DNA from: JBHOQS01 sp042408875
GTDB taxonomy: Bacteria; Chloroflexota; UBA11872; JBHOQS01
Direction: 5' to 3'
DNA length: 64,000 nt
Assembly (NCBI GenBank): GCA_042408875.1
Contig: JBHOQS010000027.1
Coordinates: 310,001-374,000 of the forward strand
The notes below the pieces were generated by a model, which worked only from the letters and a program-made list of their open reading frames with translations, ran no database searches and was not told the origin of the DNA. Position numbers and translations under genes: made by a program. Shown piece by piece: positions 1-7,581 of the stretch. The number at the start of each line of letters is the position of its first letter. Position 1 is the stretch's first letter.

Positions 1-34
1 TGCGCGGCGGCTGAGCCAAGCCGCGGCACATGTG

Positions 35-1339
35 ATGGCCGGTGGCCGGCTGGCTACGCTAGTGACGGTCCTCGCGGCGTTCGTCAACACGCTGGTGTGG
101 GCGCGCGCCTTACCGTTCGACGGCGGCTCCGATGAGCGGCTGCACTTTGAGACCGTGGCGTTCATTGTCCGGCACGGTCGGCTGCCGGTGCTGGGCGTAG
201 ACCTCTTCGGCCGCTCCATCTCACCCTACCGCGCCGAGATCCCCCATGCCTCTGAGCCGCCCTTACCCTATCTCTTTACCATGGTCGTCGTGCGCCTGTT
301 GTCTCCCTGGAGCGATGCGCTGCCGGCCGCGCGACTGGCCTCTGCACTGTGCATTGCTGCTACAGTCTGGCTCGCGCTCCGCATGGGCCGGCTGTGGTTC
401 CCTGACTCGCCGGTGCTCCAGCGCTGCACCGGCCTCTTTGTCGCCGCCATCCCCCAGGTGACACACATTGGAAGTTACGTCAATAGCGATGCCTTTACCC
501 TCTTCGCCGCGTCGCTGGCGCTCTACCTGGCCAGCAGTGGCATCCTAGGCGGCTGGCGCGCGCACACGCCGGCTGTCCTGGGCGGCGCGCTCGGGCTGGT
601 GCTGCTGAGCCGGCTGAACGGCTACGCAGTTGTGCCTGCCGCTACATTGCTCGTTCTGCTGGCACGGGCGTCGTCCTGGCGTGTACGAATACAGTGCCTT
701 GCGCTCACCGGCGCCGTCGCCATATTGGTAAGCGGCTGGTGGTTCGTGTGGAACCTGGAGGTCTACAACGGTGACTTGTTCGCCGCCCGACTGACCGAGC
801 AGACCTGGCGGCAGCTTGCCCCGCAGTGGCGCTCGCTGGCAGACACCGGCATGCCCTTCGTCGCGATGGCTGGCTACACTTATTTCTGGGCGCGGCTGGT
901 CTCCAGTTTCTGGGCGCTCTTCGGCTACAGCAACGTCCCGCTGCACCCGACGTTATACTTTCTGCCAATGGCGTTGACGCTGGCGCTGCTGGCGAGCAGC
1001 GCCTGGAGCGTGCTCCGGCTGGGCGTGGCGTTGCTACAGCGGCAGCGGCTCGAGCCGCGGACAGTGCTGCTGGCAGCGTACGTCGGCCTGCTGGGGAGCC
1101 TCGTCCTGGCTACGATGTGGTGGTGCTGGAAGATGGACTTCCAGCCGCTGGGTCGCTATCTATTTCCGGCCCTGCTCCCCTCGACCATCTTGGTGTTCGA
1201 GGGGATGCGCCGGGCACTGCCGCAGCGATATGCCATGACGATCCTGGCATGTGTGCTCGGGCTCGTGATCCTAAACTGGCTCTGCCTCGTTGGGTATGTG
1301 CCGCGGGTGAAACCAGGCTTCTTCGACGTGGACCTGTGA
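35..1339 (+). CDS. Polytopic membrane protein, GT39/DUF2142-like glycosyltransferase
   Basis: The protein is about 434 residues with roughly ten hydrophobic segments. Near residue 30 it has an Asp-Glu followed by His-Phe in the first outward loop, and near residue 140 a Pro-Gln then Ser-Tyr-Val-Asn-Ser stretch. Both features occur in GT-C fold membrane glycosyltransferases and DUF2142 proteins, which use a lipid-linked sugar at the outer face of the membrane. The start is uncertain. ATG at 35 follows a GTG at 32, but the frame stays open to the left edge of the window, so the N-terminus may be cut. No sugar or acceptor can be named. Related GT-C-like proteins occur at 13428 and 47683. Confidence 0.7.
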   Translation: MAGGRLATLVTVLAAFVNTLVWARALPFDGGSDERLHFETVAFIVRHGRLPVLGVDLFGRSISPYRAEIPHASEPPLPYLFTMVVVRLLSPWSDALPAARLASALCIAATVWLALRMGRLWFPDSPVLQRCTGLFVAAIPQVTHIGSYVNSDAFTLFAASLALYLASSGILGGWRAHTPAVLGGALGLVLLSRLNGYAVVPAATLLVLLARASSWRVRIQCLALTGAVAILVSGWWFVWNLEVYNGDLFAARLTEQTWRQLAPQWRSLADTGMPFVAMAGYTYFWARLVSSFWALFGYSNVPLHPTLYFLPMALTLALLASSAWSVLRLGVALLQRQRLEPRTVLLAAYVGLLGSLVLATMWWCWKMDFQPLGRYLFPALLPSTILVFEGMRRALPQRYAMTILACVLGLVILNWLCLVGYVPRVKPGFFDVDL

Positions 1340-1430
1340 TCCCTGTGATAGAGTCCGGATATACAAGTCCGGCGTCGCCTGAGCCGGCTCGCCGGCTCGC
1401 TGGCGAGTGCCATAGTCGCAAGGAAGTGGG

Positions 1431-1604
1431 ATGCGCACTATTCCCTGGAAGCCGCTCAGGGCAGCGGCGGTCATTCTCGAGGCGCGGGGCTATGTTCTCC
1501 TAGCGCATCCACGATGCCCTGGCCGGGCGCAGCGGTCGCCGCTTCTGGTGATCGTCGGCCCGTGCTGGTGGTGTGAGCAGGGTGACACGCGTGAGCAAGG
1601 GTAG
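1431..1604 (+). CDS. Possible small protein, 57 residues
   Basis: A short frame begins with ATG a few bases after AAGGAAG, a fair ribosome-binding site. It encodes a mildly hydrophobic peptide with three Cys, two of them in Cys-Trp-Trp-Cys near residue 45. It overlaps the first codons of the DUF423 gene in another frame, which fits either translational coupling or chance. No family is recognised. The real content of 1340-1572 may be only an intergenic region with a GC-rich hairpin (around 1381-1409). Confidence 0.22.
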   Translation: MRTIPWKPLRAAAVILEARGYVLLAHPRCPGRAQRSPLLVIVGPCWWCEQGDTREQG

Positions 1605-1974
1605 CAATGCGTTCGTGATGCTCGGTGCGCTCTCAGCCATGCTGGCAGTGGCCGCCGGAGCCTTCGGCGCGCATGCGCTCCAGGAGCGGCTGCCGCCGGA
1701 GCGGCTCTCCACCTTCGAGGTTGCGGCACGCTACCACATGTACCATGCGCTGGCGATGCTGGCAGCAGGCTGGGTGCTCGACCGCTGGCCGGGCGCTGCG
1801 GCGCGGGCGGCCGGCTGGCTTTTCGCCCTGGGAACAGTGCTCTTCTCCGGAAGTTTGTATGCCTTAGCGCTGAGCGGCCTGCGCTGGTTGGGGGCAATCA
1901 CCCCGTTCGGCGGCCTGGCCTTCCTGGCGGGTTGGCTCGCCCTGGCCTGGGCGGCCCTGCACGGCAAGCAGTGA
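1573..1974 (+). CDS. DUF423 family small membrane protein
   Basis: A protein of about 133 residues with four predicted membrane helices. The Gly-Ala-Phe-Gly-Ala-His motif near residue 30 and the Tyr-His-Met-Tyr-His-Ala-Leu-Ala stretch near residue 53 are signatures of the DUF423 (YgdD-like) family of inner-membrane proteins. The molecular role of the family is unknown. GTG at 1573 gives the longest frame. GTG at 1591 or ATG at 1618 would still keep all four helices, so the start is open. The gene ends seven bases before the stop codon of the convergent GntR gene. Confidence 0.85.
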   Translation: MSRVTRVSKGSNAFVMLGALSAMLAVAAGAFGAHALQERLPPERLSTFEVAARYHMYHALAMLAAGWVLDRWPGAAARAAGWLFALGTVLFSGSLYALALSGLRWLGAITPFGGLAFLAGWLALAWAALHGKQ

Positions 1975-1981
1975 CTGCCGG

Positions 1982-2728
1982 TTACGTCCTGCGCCGCCCG
2001 CGAGCACGCGAGGCGACCGCGGGGGGCTCGGCGGGCGCGCCCGCGACTGCAGCGGTTTCGCCGCGCAGCCAGCCGAGGATCCGCTGGCGATCGACCAGGA
2101 GGCGCTCGCCCAGGGCAGTGACGGCCGCCTCAGCGTCGCCGCGCACGAGGGCATCGACCATCCGCCGGTCGGCGGCAAGAGCCTGCGGGTCGCGGGCCGC
2201 GTCTGAGGTGGCGATCAGCGCTTCGACCATGTGACTGATGCCCTCCCAGGCGCGTCGCAGCGGACGGTTCCCGGCCACGGTAAAGACATGGCTGTGGAAC
2301 TGGGCATCGCTCTCCGCGGCACGCGCTGCCGGATCGTCCCCGCGCGCGTTCTCGCGCTCGGCCAGCAGGCTGCGCCACAGCGTGACATCCTCCGGGGAGA
2401 CCCGTGCCGCTGCGGTGCGCAGGGCCGCGGCCTCGAGCATCTGCCGGAGCGTGAGCAGGTCAAGTACGTCCTGCTCACTGATCCCGCGCACCACCGTCCG
2501 GCCGGTCGGAGTCGTCTCTACGAGCCCCTCGCGCTCGAGCTGTTCTAGCGCCTCCCGCACCGGGCCGCGGCTCACCCCCATCTGCTCGGCCAGATCTGCC
2601 TCTACCAGCCGCTCCCCCGGAGCGATGCGCCCACTCAGAATGGCCCGTCGCAGCGGTCCTACCACTTCCTGCCAGAGCATGCGCCGCCCCACGCGCGGCA
2701 GCGCAGCGTCGCTCTCCCGGCGCTCCAC
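1982..2728 (-). CDS. GntR/FadR-type transcriptional regulator
   Basis: A 248-residue one-component regulator. Residues about 20-85 form the winged helix-turn-helix of the GntR family, with the typical Leu-Ala-Glu-Gln-Met-Gly-Val-Ser-Arg-Gly-Pro-Val-Arg-Glu-Ala-Leu segment. Residues about 95-220 form an all-helical FCD effector domain that usually binds a small organic acid and often a metal. A GTG start is chosen because a GAGGAG ribosome-binding site precedes it. The leader contains CTTTCTGAC then TTTCTGAC just upstream, a short direct repeat that could be an operator. Its target is unclear: the divergent neighbour is the sigma-like gene, and no catabolic operon adjoins it. Confidence 0.9.
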   Translation of the reverse strand: MERRESDAALPRVGRRMLWQEVVGPLRRAILSGRIAPGERLVEADLAEQMGVSRGPVREALEQLEREGLVETTPTGRTVVRGISEQDVLDLLTLRQMLEAAALRTAAARVSPEDVTLWRSLLAERENARGDDPAARAAESDAQFHSHVFTVAGNRPLRRAWEGISHMVEALIATSDAARDPQALAADRRMVDALVRGDAEAAVTALGERLLVDRQRILGWLRGETAAVAGAPAEPPAVASRARGRRRT

Positions 2729-2815
2729 CCGCCTCTCCTCGTTGCCCTTTCTGACTTTCTGACAAGGTTTCGCGAACTGTTTGCAGTCTATCCGATGGCT
2801 TGTCGCTGCGTCAAC

Positions 2816-2844
2816 GGAACGCGGAGCTCAATGGAACGCGGAGC
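2816..2844. repeat. 12-bp direct repeat in the upstream region of the sigma-like gene
   Basis: GGAACGCGGAGC occurs at 2816-2827 and again, exactly, at 2833-2844, 17 bases apart start to start. It lies between the GntR gene and a TATAAT at 2871, a position suited to an activator or repressor site. Confidence 0.4.
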
Positions 2845-2870
2845 GAGCCGAAGCAGGCAGCCGCCCAGCG

Positions 2871-2876
2871 TATAAT
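2871..2876 (+). promoter_or_regulatory. Candidate -10 element for the TPR/sigma-like gene
   Basis: A perfect TATAAT lies 36 bases upstream of the chosen ATG at 2913. No TTGACA-like hexamer is seen 16-18 bases before it, so the promoter may need an activator or another sigma factor. The 12-bp direct repeat sits just upstream. Confidence 0.4.
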
Positions 2877-2912
2877 ACAGGCGTCGGCAGCGGAGGGCCG
2901 TTCGGGCAGGGC

Positions 2913-3959
2913 ATGGACATGATGGCAGAGGCGGGCTGGATTGAGACAGCCGGCACCGAGTGGAGCCGGGCGCACCAGCAGGGCATGCAGCGAGCGGCTG
3001 CCGGGGACACCGAGGAGGCGCTGCGGCTGTTCGAGCAGGCGCGCCACGTGGCTGCCACACCGCTAGAGGTGGCGACCACGGCATACGAAGAGGCGGCTGT
3101 GCTGCTGCAGCTGGAGCGCTGGCAGGACGCGGCGCGCGCCCTCCAAGCTTGCCTGGTGGCAGCGCCGGATACACCGATTGCAGCACGGGCGTATCTGGCG
3201 CTCGGCCGCCTGTTCGAACGGCAGGGGCGCACTGAGGAAGCCGCGCTGGCCTATCGCGGCGCCATCGGCAGCGCCGGCGAGGACCGCGCGGTCGGCCGCG
3301 AGGCATTCGAGCGCATGAGCGCCCTGGTGGAGCGCCAGCGCACCGAGGCGCCCGGCGCTCAAGAGCAGTTGCTGGTGCAACGTATCCAGACGGCCGACCT
3401 GCGCGCCCTGCGTGTCGTCGTGCGCTCGTTCCAGCAGGCGCTGGCGCGCTATCTGGCGCTGCTCACCGGCGATGCTGCGCTGGCCGCCACGCTCACCCGC
3501 GAGACCTTCGTCGAGTGCTACCGGCGCATCCTGGCACTGGAATATAACCCTGATGTGGGGCTGCGGCTGTGGCTGTTTCGCCTGGCTACGCAGCGGGCGG
3601 CTGCCCCGACGCCCGCGCACGCTCTGCTGCGCTGGGTCGTCCGGCAGGTGCCGCTGCCCTGGCTGGCAGACCGGCTGGCGCGGCTGGCGCCCGCCCGCTC
3701 CCGACCGGCGCCGGGCGCGGGTTTGGACGAGGACGATCGACTGCGCCGCGTGCTGGCCGCTCTGCCGGTCGAGCAGGCCGCCTTGCTCCTGCTCTCCGCG
3801 CTGGAAGGGCTGCGCTACCACGAGCTCGCTCTGGTGCTCGACATCCCGGTCGAAGAGGTGCCCCGGCGCATGCTGGCGGCGCGGCAGGCGCTCGAATGGG
3901 CGGCATTCGAGGCAGGGATCGCGCTCGACCCGCCGGCCGCGGACATGAGGCAGCCATGA
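2913..3959 (+). CDS. TPR protein fused to ECF sigma-like regions 2 and 4
   Basis: 348 residues from ATG 2913, chosen because it follows a GGGCAGGG-like ribosome-binding site and TATAAT; the frame itself is open further upstream. Residues about 20-140 are tetratricopeptide-like helical repeats (Ala-Leu-Arg-Leu-Phe-Glu-Gln-Ala, and Arg-Thr-Glu-Glu-Ala-Ala-Leu-Ala-Tyr). Residues about 160-230 resemble sigma region 2, with Thr-Arg-Glu-Thr-Phe-Val-Glu-Cys-Tyr-Arg in the position of the usual QETF helix and a Trp-Leu-Phe-Arg-Leu-Ala end. Residues about 272-330 resemble sigma region 4 with a helix-turn-helix. The basic DNA-contact positions are poor. The stop overlaps the ATG of the zinc-finger gene (ATGA), so the two are translationally coupled like a sigma/anti-sigma pair. 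Whether it still works as a sigma factor is inference. Confidence 0.7.
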   Translation: MDMMAEAGWIETAGTEWSRAHQQGMQRAAAGDTEEALRLFEQARHVAATPLEVATTAYEEAAVLLQLERWQDAARALQACLVAAPDTPIAARAYLALGRLFERQGRTEEAALAYRGAIGSAGEDRAVGREAFERMSALVERQRTEAPGAQEQLLVQRIQTADLRALRVVVRSFQQALARYLALLTGDAALAATLTRETFVECYRRILALEYNPDVGLRLWLFRLATQRAAAPTPAHALLRWVVRQVPLPWLADRLARLAPARSRPAPGAGLDEDDRLRRVLAALPVEQAALLLLSALEGLRYHELALVLDIPVEEVPRRMLAARQALEWAAFEAGIALDPPAADMRQP

Positions 3960-4186
3960 GCTCGACGACGCGCTGCTGGGAACTGGAAGAGGCAATCTCG
4001 ATGTACGCTGACGGCGAGCTGCCGCAGGGCCAGCGGCCGGCGCTCGAGGCGCATCTGGCTGAGTGCCCGCACTGCCAGAGCCGCCTAGCGCGCATGCGTA
4101 CCATCGCCGAGCGCATCCGCGCCCTCGGTCGCCGCTCCCTCGCCCTCGACGTCGCCGATGAGGTGATCCGCCGCGTCAGTGGCTGA
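3956..4186 (+). CDS. Zinc-finger anti-sigma-like protein (zf-HC2)
   Basis: A 76-residue soluble protein. Its His-Leu-Ala-Glu-Cys-Pro-His-Cys segment near residue 36 matches the HxxxCxxC metal site of zf-HC2 anti-sigma domains, which clamp a cognate sigma factor. An acidic helix with Tyr-Ala-Asp-Gly-Glu-Leu precedes it, as in the family. There is no membrane segment, so it is cytoplasmic. ATG 3956 overlaps the stop of the TPR/sigma-like gene by four bases, which strongly suggests a functional pair. Confidence 0.85.
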   Translation: MSSTTRCWELEEAISMYADGELPQGQRPALEAHLAECPHCQSRLARMRTIAERIRALGRRSLALDVADEVIRRVSG

Positions 4187-4202
4187 TGGCCAGGCGCCAG
4201 GC

Positions 4203-5081
4203 TCACACGATGTCGCGCCAGGAGAAGCGCGGCGTGAAGCCCAGCAGCTCTGCGGCGCGCTGGCCCGAGATCACTGAGCCGGAGCCTGCCAGGCCGGGCA
4301 GCAAGGGCTCGATGCCGGGGTAGTAGCGGCGCAGCAGCGCCGGGAGTTCATGCGCAGTGAGCGCATCGCAGGCGGCGATAAAGAAGCACTCGTAGCCCGG
4401 CACGCCCCAATCACTCGCTCCCCTCGGCTCAGGGAAGGTCCATTCCGCGGCCAGGCGAAACGCCCGCGCGGCATCGCGCACATCCACGTATGCCCACAGG
4501 CCTTTCAGCGCGGCCTCGGGCGTGTGTATGATGTTCAGGAGCTGGTCGCGCTCCTGGGGGAAGAGGACGCGACAGAGGCGCAGGCAGACCGTCTCGATGT
4601 CGTAGCCGCGGGTGAAGGTGCGGCAGGTCTCCTCACTGATGAGCTTGCTTAGCCCGTAGGGGTCCTGCGGCCTGCACGGATGCCACTCGTCGATGGGCAG
4701 GTACTCTGGCAGAAGGTCTCGCCTGCGGAAGGCGAAGCCGAGCACGGCATCGCACGATGCCACAATCACGCGCCGCACCCCGGCGCGCACCGCTGCCTCC
4801 AGCACGTGGTACGTGCCAGCGCTGTTCACAGCGAAGACCTTCTCGGGTGGATGGCGTAGCGGATCAGCGATGGCGGCCAGGTGGACCACGACCTCCGCCC
4901 CGCGGCAGGCGTACTCGACTTCACCCAGGTTAAGCATGTCGCCGATCACGCAGTGGACGCCAGAGCCATAGGGCTCCGGCAGCGGCACGAGATCAAAGGC
5001 CACCACCTCATGCCGGCTGCGCAGCTCTTCGATCACGTAGCGCCCGATACGTCCGCTTGCACCGGTGACCGCGATGCGCAT
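4203..5081 (-). CDS. NAD-dependent epimerase/dehydratase (extended SDR)
   Basis: A 292-residue protein. Thr-Gly-Ala-Ser-Gly-Arg-Ile-Gly at residues 6-13 is the nucleotide-binding TGxxGxxG motif of extended short-chain dehydrogenases. Tyr-Gly-Leu-Ser-Lys is the catalytic YxxxK. Such enzymes oxidise or epimerise sugars and uronic acids. It is convergent with the anti-sigma-like gene (stops 16 bases apart) and probably shares a transcript with no one except possibly the MOSC gene upstream. The substrate is unknown. Confidence 0.85.
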   Translation of the reverse strand: MRIAVTGASGRIGRYVIEELRSRHEVVAFDLVPLPEPYGSGVHCVIGDMLNLGEVEYACRGAEVVVHLAAIADPLRHPPEKVFAVNSAGTYHVLEAAVRAGVRRVIVASCDAVLGFAFRRRDLLPEYLPIDEWHPCRPQDPYGLSKLISEETCRTFTRGYDIETVCLRLCRVLFPQERDQLLNIIHTPEAALKGLWAYVDVRDAARAFRLAAEWTFPEPRGASDWGVPGYECFFIAACDALTAHELPALLRRYYPGIEPLLPGLAGSGSVISGQRAAELLGFTPRFSWRDIV

Positions 5082-5123
5082 GCCTGCCCCTCCGTCCAGC
5101 AGCGAGGGCGGCGCCGGGCCTGC

Positions 5124-5627
5124 TCAGCCGCGGCCCTGGGCAAGGGCGGCGCAGGCTACCAAGTAGACCGGGTCTCCAGCCATGATCTCGCCCTCCTGGA
5201 GCACCCGAGCGTACAGCCGGCTCTGCCCCGGATACTTCGCCTCCAGGATGCGGCTGAAGTCCCCATCTTTGAAGCAGCCGGCGATATTCACACAGGGCGT
5301 GGTGTGGCGGGTGATCTCGATCAGCACAGCCTCGCCGATCCGCAGCCGGTCCCCCGGCGCGAGCAGGTGCCAGGCCAGGCCCTCAAGGGTCAGGTTCTCG
5401 CCGGCCGCGCCCGGCTCGATGGGATGGCCTTCAGCCTGGAGCAGGCGGATCACCTCTAGCGAAAATAGACACAGTGCTCGCTCAGGGCCGCCGTGGCTGG
5501 GGGAGCGATGCTGGTCGCCCTCGATGCCCTGCACTGTGACCCAGGCCCAGGGCACTGGCCACTTGGGCACGCCTCCCTTCGAGATGTTGATCTGGTAGAC
5601 CCGCCCGGCTGGCACCTCGCTACCCAT
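5124..5627 (-). CDS. MOSC domain protein
   Basis: A 167-residue protein from the ATG at 5627; the longer frame adds only unconserved sequence. Features of the MOSC (molybdenum cofactor sulfurase C-terminal) fold are Gly-Ile-Glu-Gly-Asp-Gln-His near residue 32, Gly-Glu-Asn-Leu-Thr-Leu-Glu-Gly, and a Cys near the end in Thr-Thr-Pro-Cys-Val-Asn. Single-domain members are thought to bind sulfur or pterin-molybdenum and detoxify reduced substrates, but few are characterised. It lies 42 bases upstream of the epimerase gene in the same direction. Confidence 0.85.
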   Translation of the reverse strand: MGSEVPAGRVYQINISKGGVPKWPVPWAWVTVQGIEGDQHRSPSHGGPERALCLFSLEVIRLLQAEGHPIEPGAAGENLTLEGLAWHLLAPGDRLRIGEAVLIEITRHTTPCVNIAGCFKDGDFSRILEAKYPGQSRLYARVLQEGEIMAGDPVYLVACAALAQGRG

Positions 5628-5740
5628 CCTAGCACCTCTGCCTGCATGATATGCTTGATGCTTGATAGCCTGGCTCGCCTGACGCTGCAGCAAGCCCCAA
5701 TCCCCAGCTCCACCCACCGGCGGCTTGGCCTGCATGATGC

Positions 5741-7093
5741 TCAGAGCTCCCGCCGCGGGGCGAGATACTCCTCGGCGGTGCCGGCCTCTTCCAGCAGCGC
5801 CACGTAGGCGCGATGGAGGTCCTGGACCACTCCTGGATGGCGATCAGCGACGTTTACCGTCTGGGCTGGATCAGATGGCAGATGGTAGAGCTCAACCGGC
5901 TCCCCGCGGGCAGCGTAGAGCAGGCTCCATTCCGGCGTGGAGATCGTTGCCGGCTGATACTCCATGACCTGGCGCAGCACACTGTCTACAACCCGCACGC
6001 TTTGGCCGGGATTGGCCAGAGGCATAGCAGTGACCACAATCTCGCGTCCGGGCGCGGCCGCATCCTGAAGCGCTGGAAGGAGGGAGCGCCCGTGTAGGGT
6101 GAGGCCTTCCGGCACTGCTACTCCCAGCAGATCCAGGATCGTCGGCATGAGGTCAATTGCCGAAGCAAGCTGCGGCACGCGGCGCGGCGGCAGACCCGGC
6201 ACGTACATGATCAGCGGGATATGGGCGATCTCCTCATACAGGGGTGACCGCGCCCAGGCCGGGCGGCCGCGCACCCAGGTCTCGTGGCGGATCATCTTGC
6301 CGAATAGGCCACCGTGCTCGCCGAAATAGAAGCCGTGGTCGCTGGTGAACAGCACCGCCGTCTGCTCGGCGATCCCGAGCGACTCCAGGCGTTCCAGCAG
6401 GCGCCCCACCCACCGATCAACCATGGTGCACTCGCCGGCATAGCACGCCCGCGCTGTCGCCAGATCATCATCGCTCAAGCCCGCCTTCTGATAGTAATTG
6501 TAGGGCGGAGCCACCACCCGGCCGTCGTAGTCAGGCTTATAGGGGCGCACGTACCACTCCGGTGGGTCCCACGGCTCATGGGGGTCCCACGTATCGACTA
6601 GCAGAAAGAAGCGTTCCTTATACACCTGCTCTAGCGCCTGCTCGGCAGTCGTGAAAGTCCGCGGGGCACAGTAGTCGTACTCGGAGACCCGCGGCTCGGG
6701 GATCAGGCGGCGCTGGCGGCGTCCCGGCTGCGTGAGGAGTTCGATGAAGTGCTGGAAGCCGCGGTCATAGCCGTAGCCGTTGGCGACGTAGAATGGCGTG
6801 TCCACGACGGCGAGGGTGCGGATGCCGGCCTGGGACAGGATCTGGCTCAACGTGGTCTGGTTGCGCGGTAACGGCTCCCAAGTCATGAAGGTGAAGGTCC
6901 ACTTCCCCAGGAGATAATCGGCGCGCGTCGGCATGGTGGGGAAGGCGCCCGCATAGTACCGCTCGAAGACCGCTGATCGAGCAGCCAGCGCGTCCACATT
7001 GGGTGTACGCGCTGCCGTGCCCCCATAACACCCCAGATGGTCGCGGCGCAGCGTGTCCGAGACGATCATAACGACGTTTTTCACCTGTGGCAT
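5741..7093 (-). CDS. Sulfatase-fold hydrolase with Thr at the nucleophile position
   Basis: A 450-residue cytoplasmic member of the alkaline phosphatase/sulfatase superfamily with no signal peptide. Metal-binding Asp occurs in Val-Ser-Asp-Thr near residue 13 and in Thr-Ser-Asp-His-Gly near residue 255. The segment corresponding to the sulfatase C/S-x-P-x-R signature reads Thr53-Met-Pro-Thr-Arg57, so the residue normally converted to formylglycine is Thr. That argues for phosphodiesterase or phosphatase chemistry rather than a sulfatase, but this is inference. The start is ATG with AGAGGA about ten bases upstream. Compare the Cys-type enzyme at 42549. Confidence 0.8.
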   Translation of the reverse strand: MPQVKNVVMIVSDTLRRDHLGCYGGTAARTPNVDALAARSAVFERYYAGAFPTMPTRADYLLGKWTFTFMTWEPLPRNQTTLSQILSQAGIRTLAVVDTPFYVANGYGYDRGFQHFIELLTQPGRRQRRLIPEPRVSEYDYCAPRTFTTAEQALEQVYKERFFLLVDTWDPHEPWDPPEWYVRPYKPDYDGRVVAPPYNYYQKAGLSDDDLATARACYAGECTMVDRWVGRLLERLESLGIAEQTAVLFTSDHGFYFGEHGGLFGKMIRHETWVRGRPAWARSPLYEEIAHIPLIMYVPGLPPRRVPQLASAIDLMPTILDLLGVAVPEGLTLHGRSLLPALQDAAAPGREIVVTAMPLANPGQSVRVVDSVLRQVMEYQPATISTPEWSLLYAARGEPVELYHLPSDPAQTVNVADRHPGVVQDLHRAYVALLEEAGTAEEYLAPRREL

Positions 7094-7581
7094 CGCATGC
7101 TATTCCTCTGGTGCTCTCCCGGATTGCTTCCTGCCCTCGACGCTGCCTGCTGGTACAGCCATGCACTGGCGAGGCCCCCTCAGCATACCACGACTCGGCC
7201 CGGATGGTCCTTGAACACGCGCCCTACCCGGCGAGCGGCGCGCGGGCGGTCCTGCCAAGGCAGCTCGCAGCAGTGCTGCACGCGCGATCGCGCCGCCGGA
7301 GAGAGTTAGCAGAAAATGAGCACCACTTGATCTGGACGGCATGGTTGCGGGAGCGCATGCTGGACAAGGCGGTGGCCTCGATCGTGGCCGGTCGCCTGGG
7401 TAAGAGCGGGCTCAGGCGAGAACCGCAGGCCAGGCGGGCGGGTGCGCGGCCGTACGTTGCGTGCCATGCGGCGCCGCACACGTCCCGGCGGCCCCTGGCG
7501 GGCGAGAGAGCCTGACCCGCGCTGAGAACAAGCTGCGCGAGGCCACCGCCTCTCACAGCCCTGGAACAGGCGCAGCCGAGT
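7094..7581. other. 488-base intergenic region between divergent genes
   Basis: No convincing gene was found on either strand; the frames present have neither ribosome sites nor family resemblance. The only structure seen is one copy of a diverged repeat (7289-7410) also present at 39693-39820. The region must hold promoters for the divergent sulfatase-like and DUF2064 genes, but no consensus promoter stands out. Confidence 0.5.
7289..7410. repeat. Diverged intergenic repeat, copy 1
   Basis: Two exact 11-mers, AAAATGAGCAC (7313-7323) and GCATGCTGGAC (7355-7365), recur in the same order with almost the same spacing at 39721-39731 and 39764-39774. Weaker matches flank them: CGCGCCG on the left and a TAAG with GCGGGC about 45 bases to the right. 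Neither copy has an open frame across it. The function is unknown. Confidence 0.45.

Noticed and set aside
7087..7515. Possible plus-strand gene in the same gap
   Set aside because: No family resemblance; composition typical of GC-rich non-coding sequence; it starts inside the sulfatase-like gene start.
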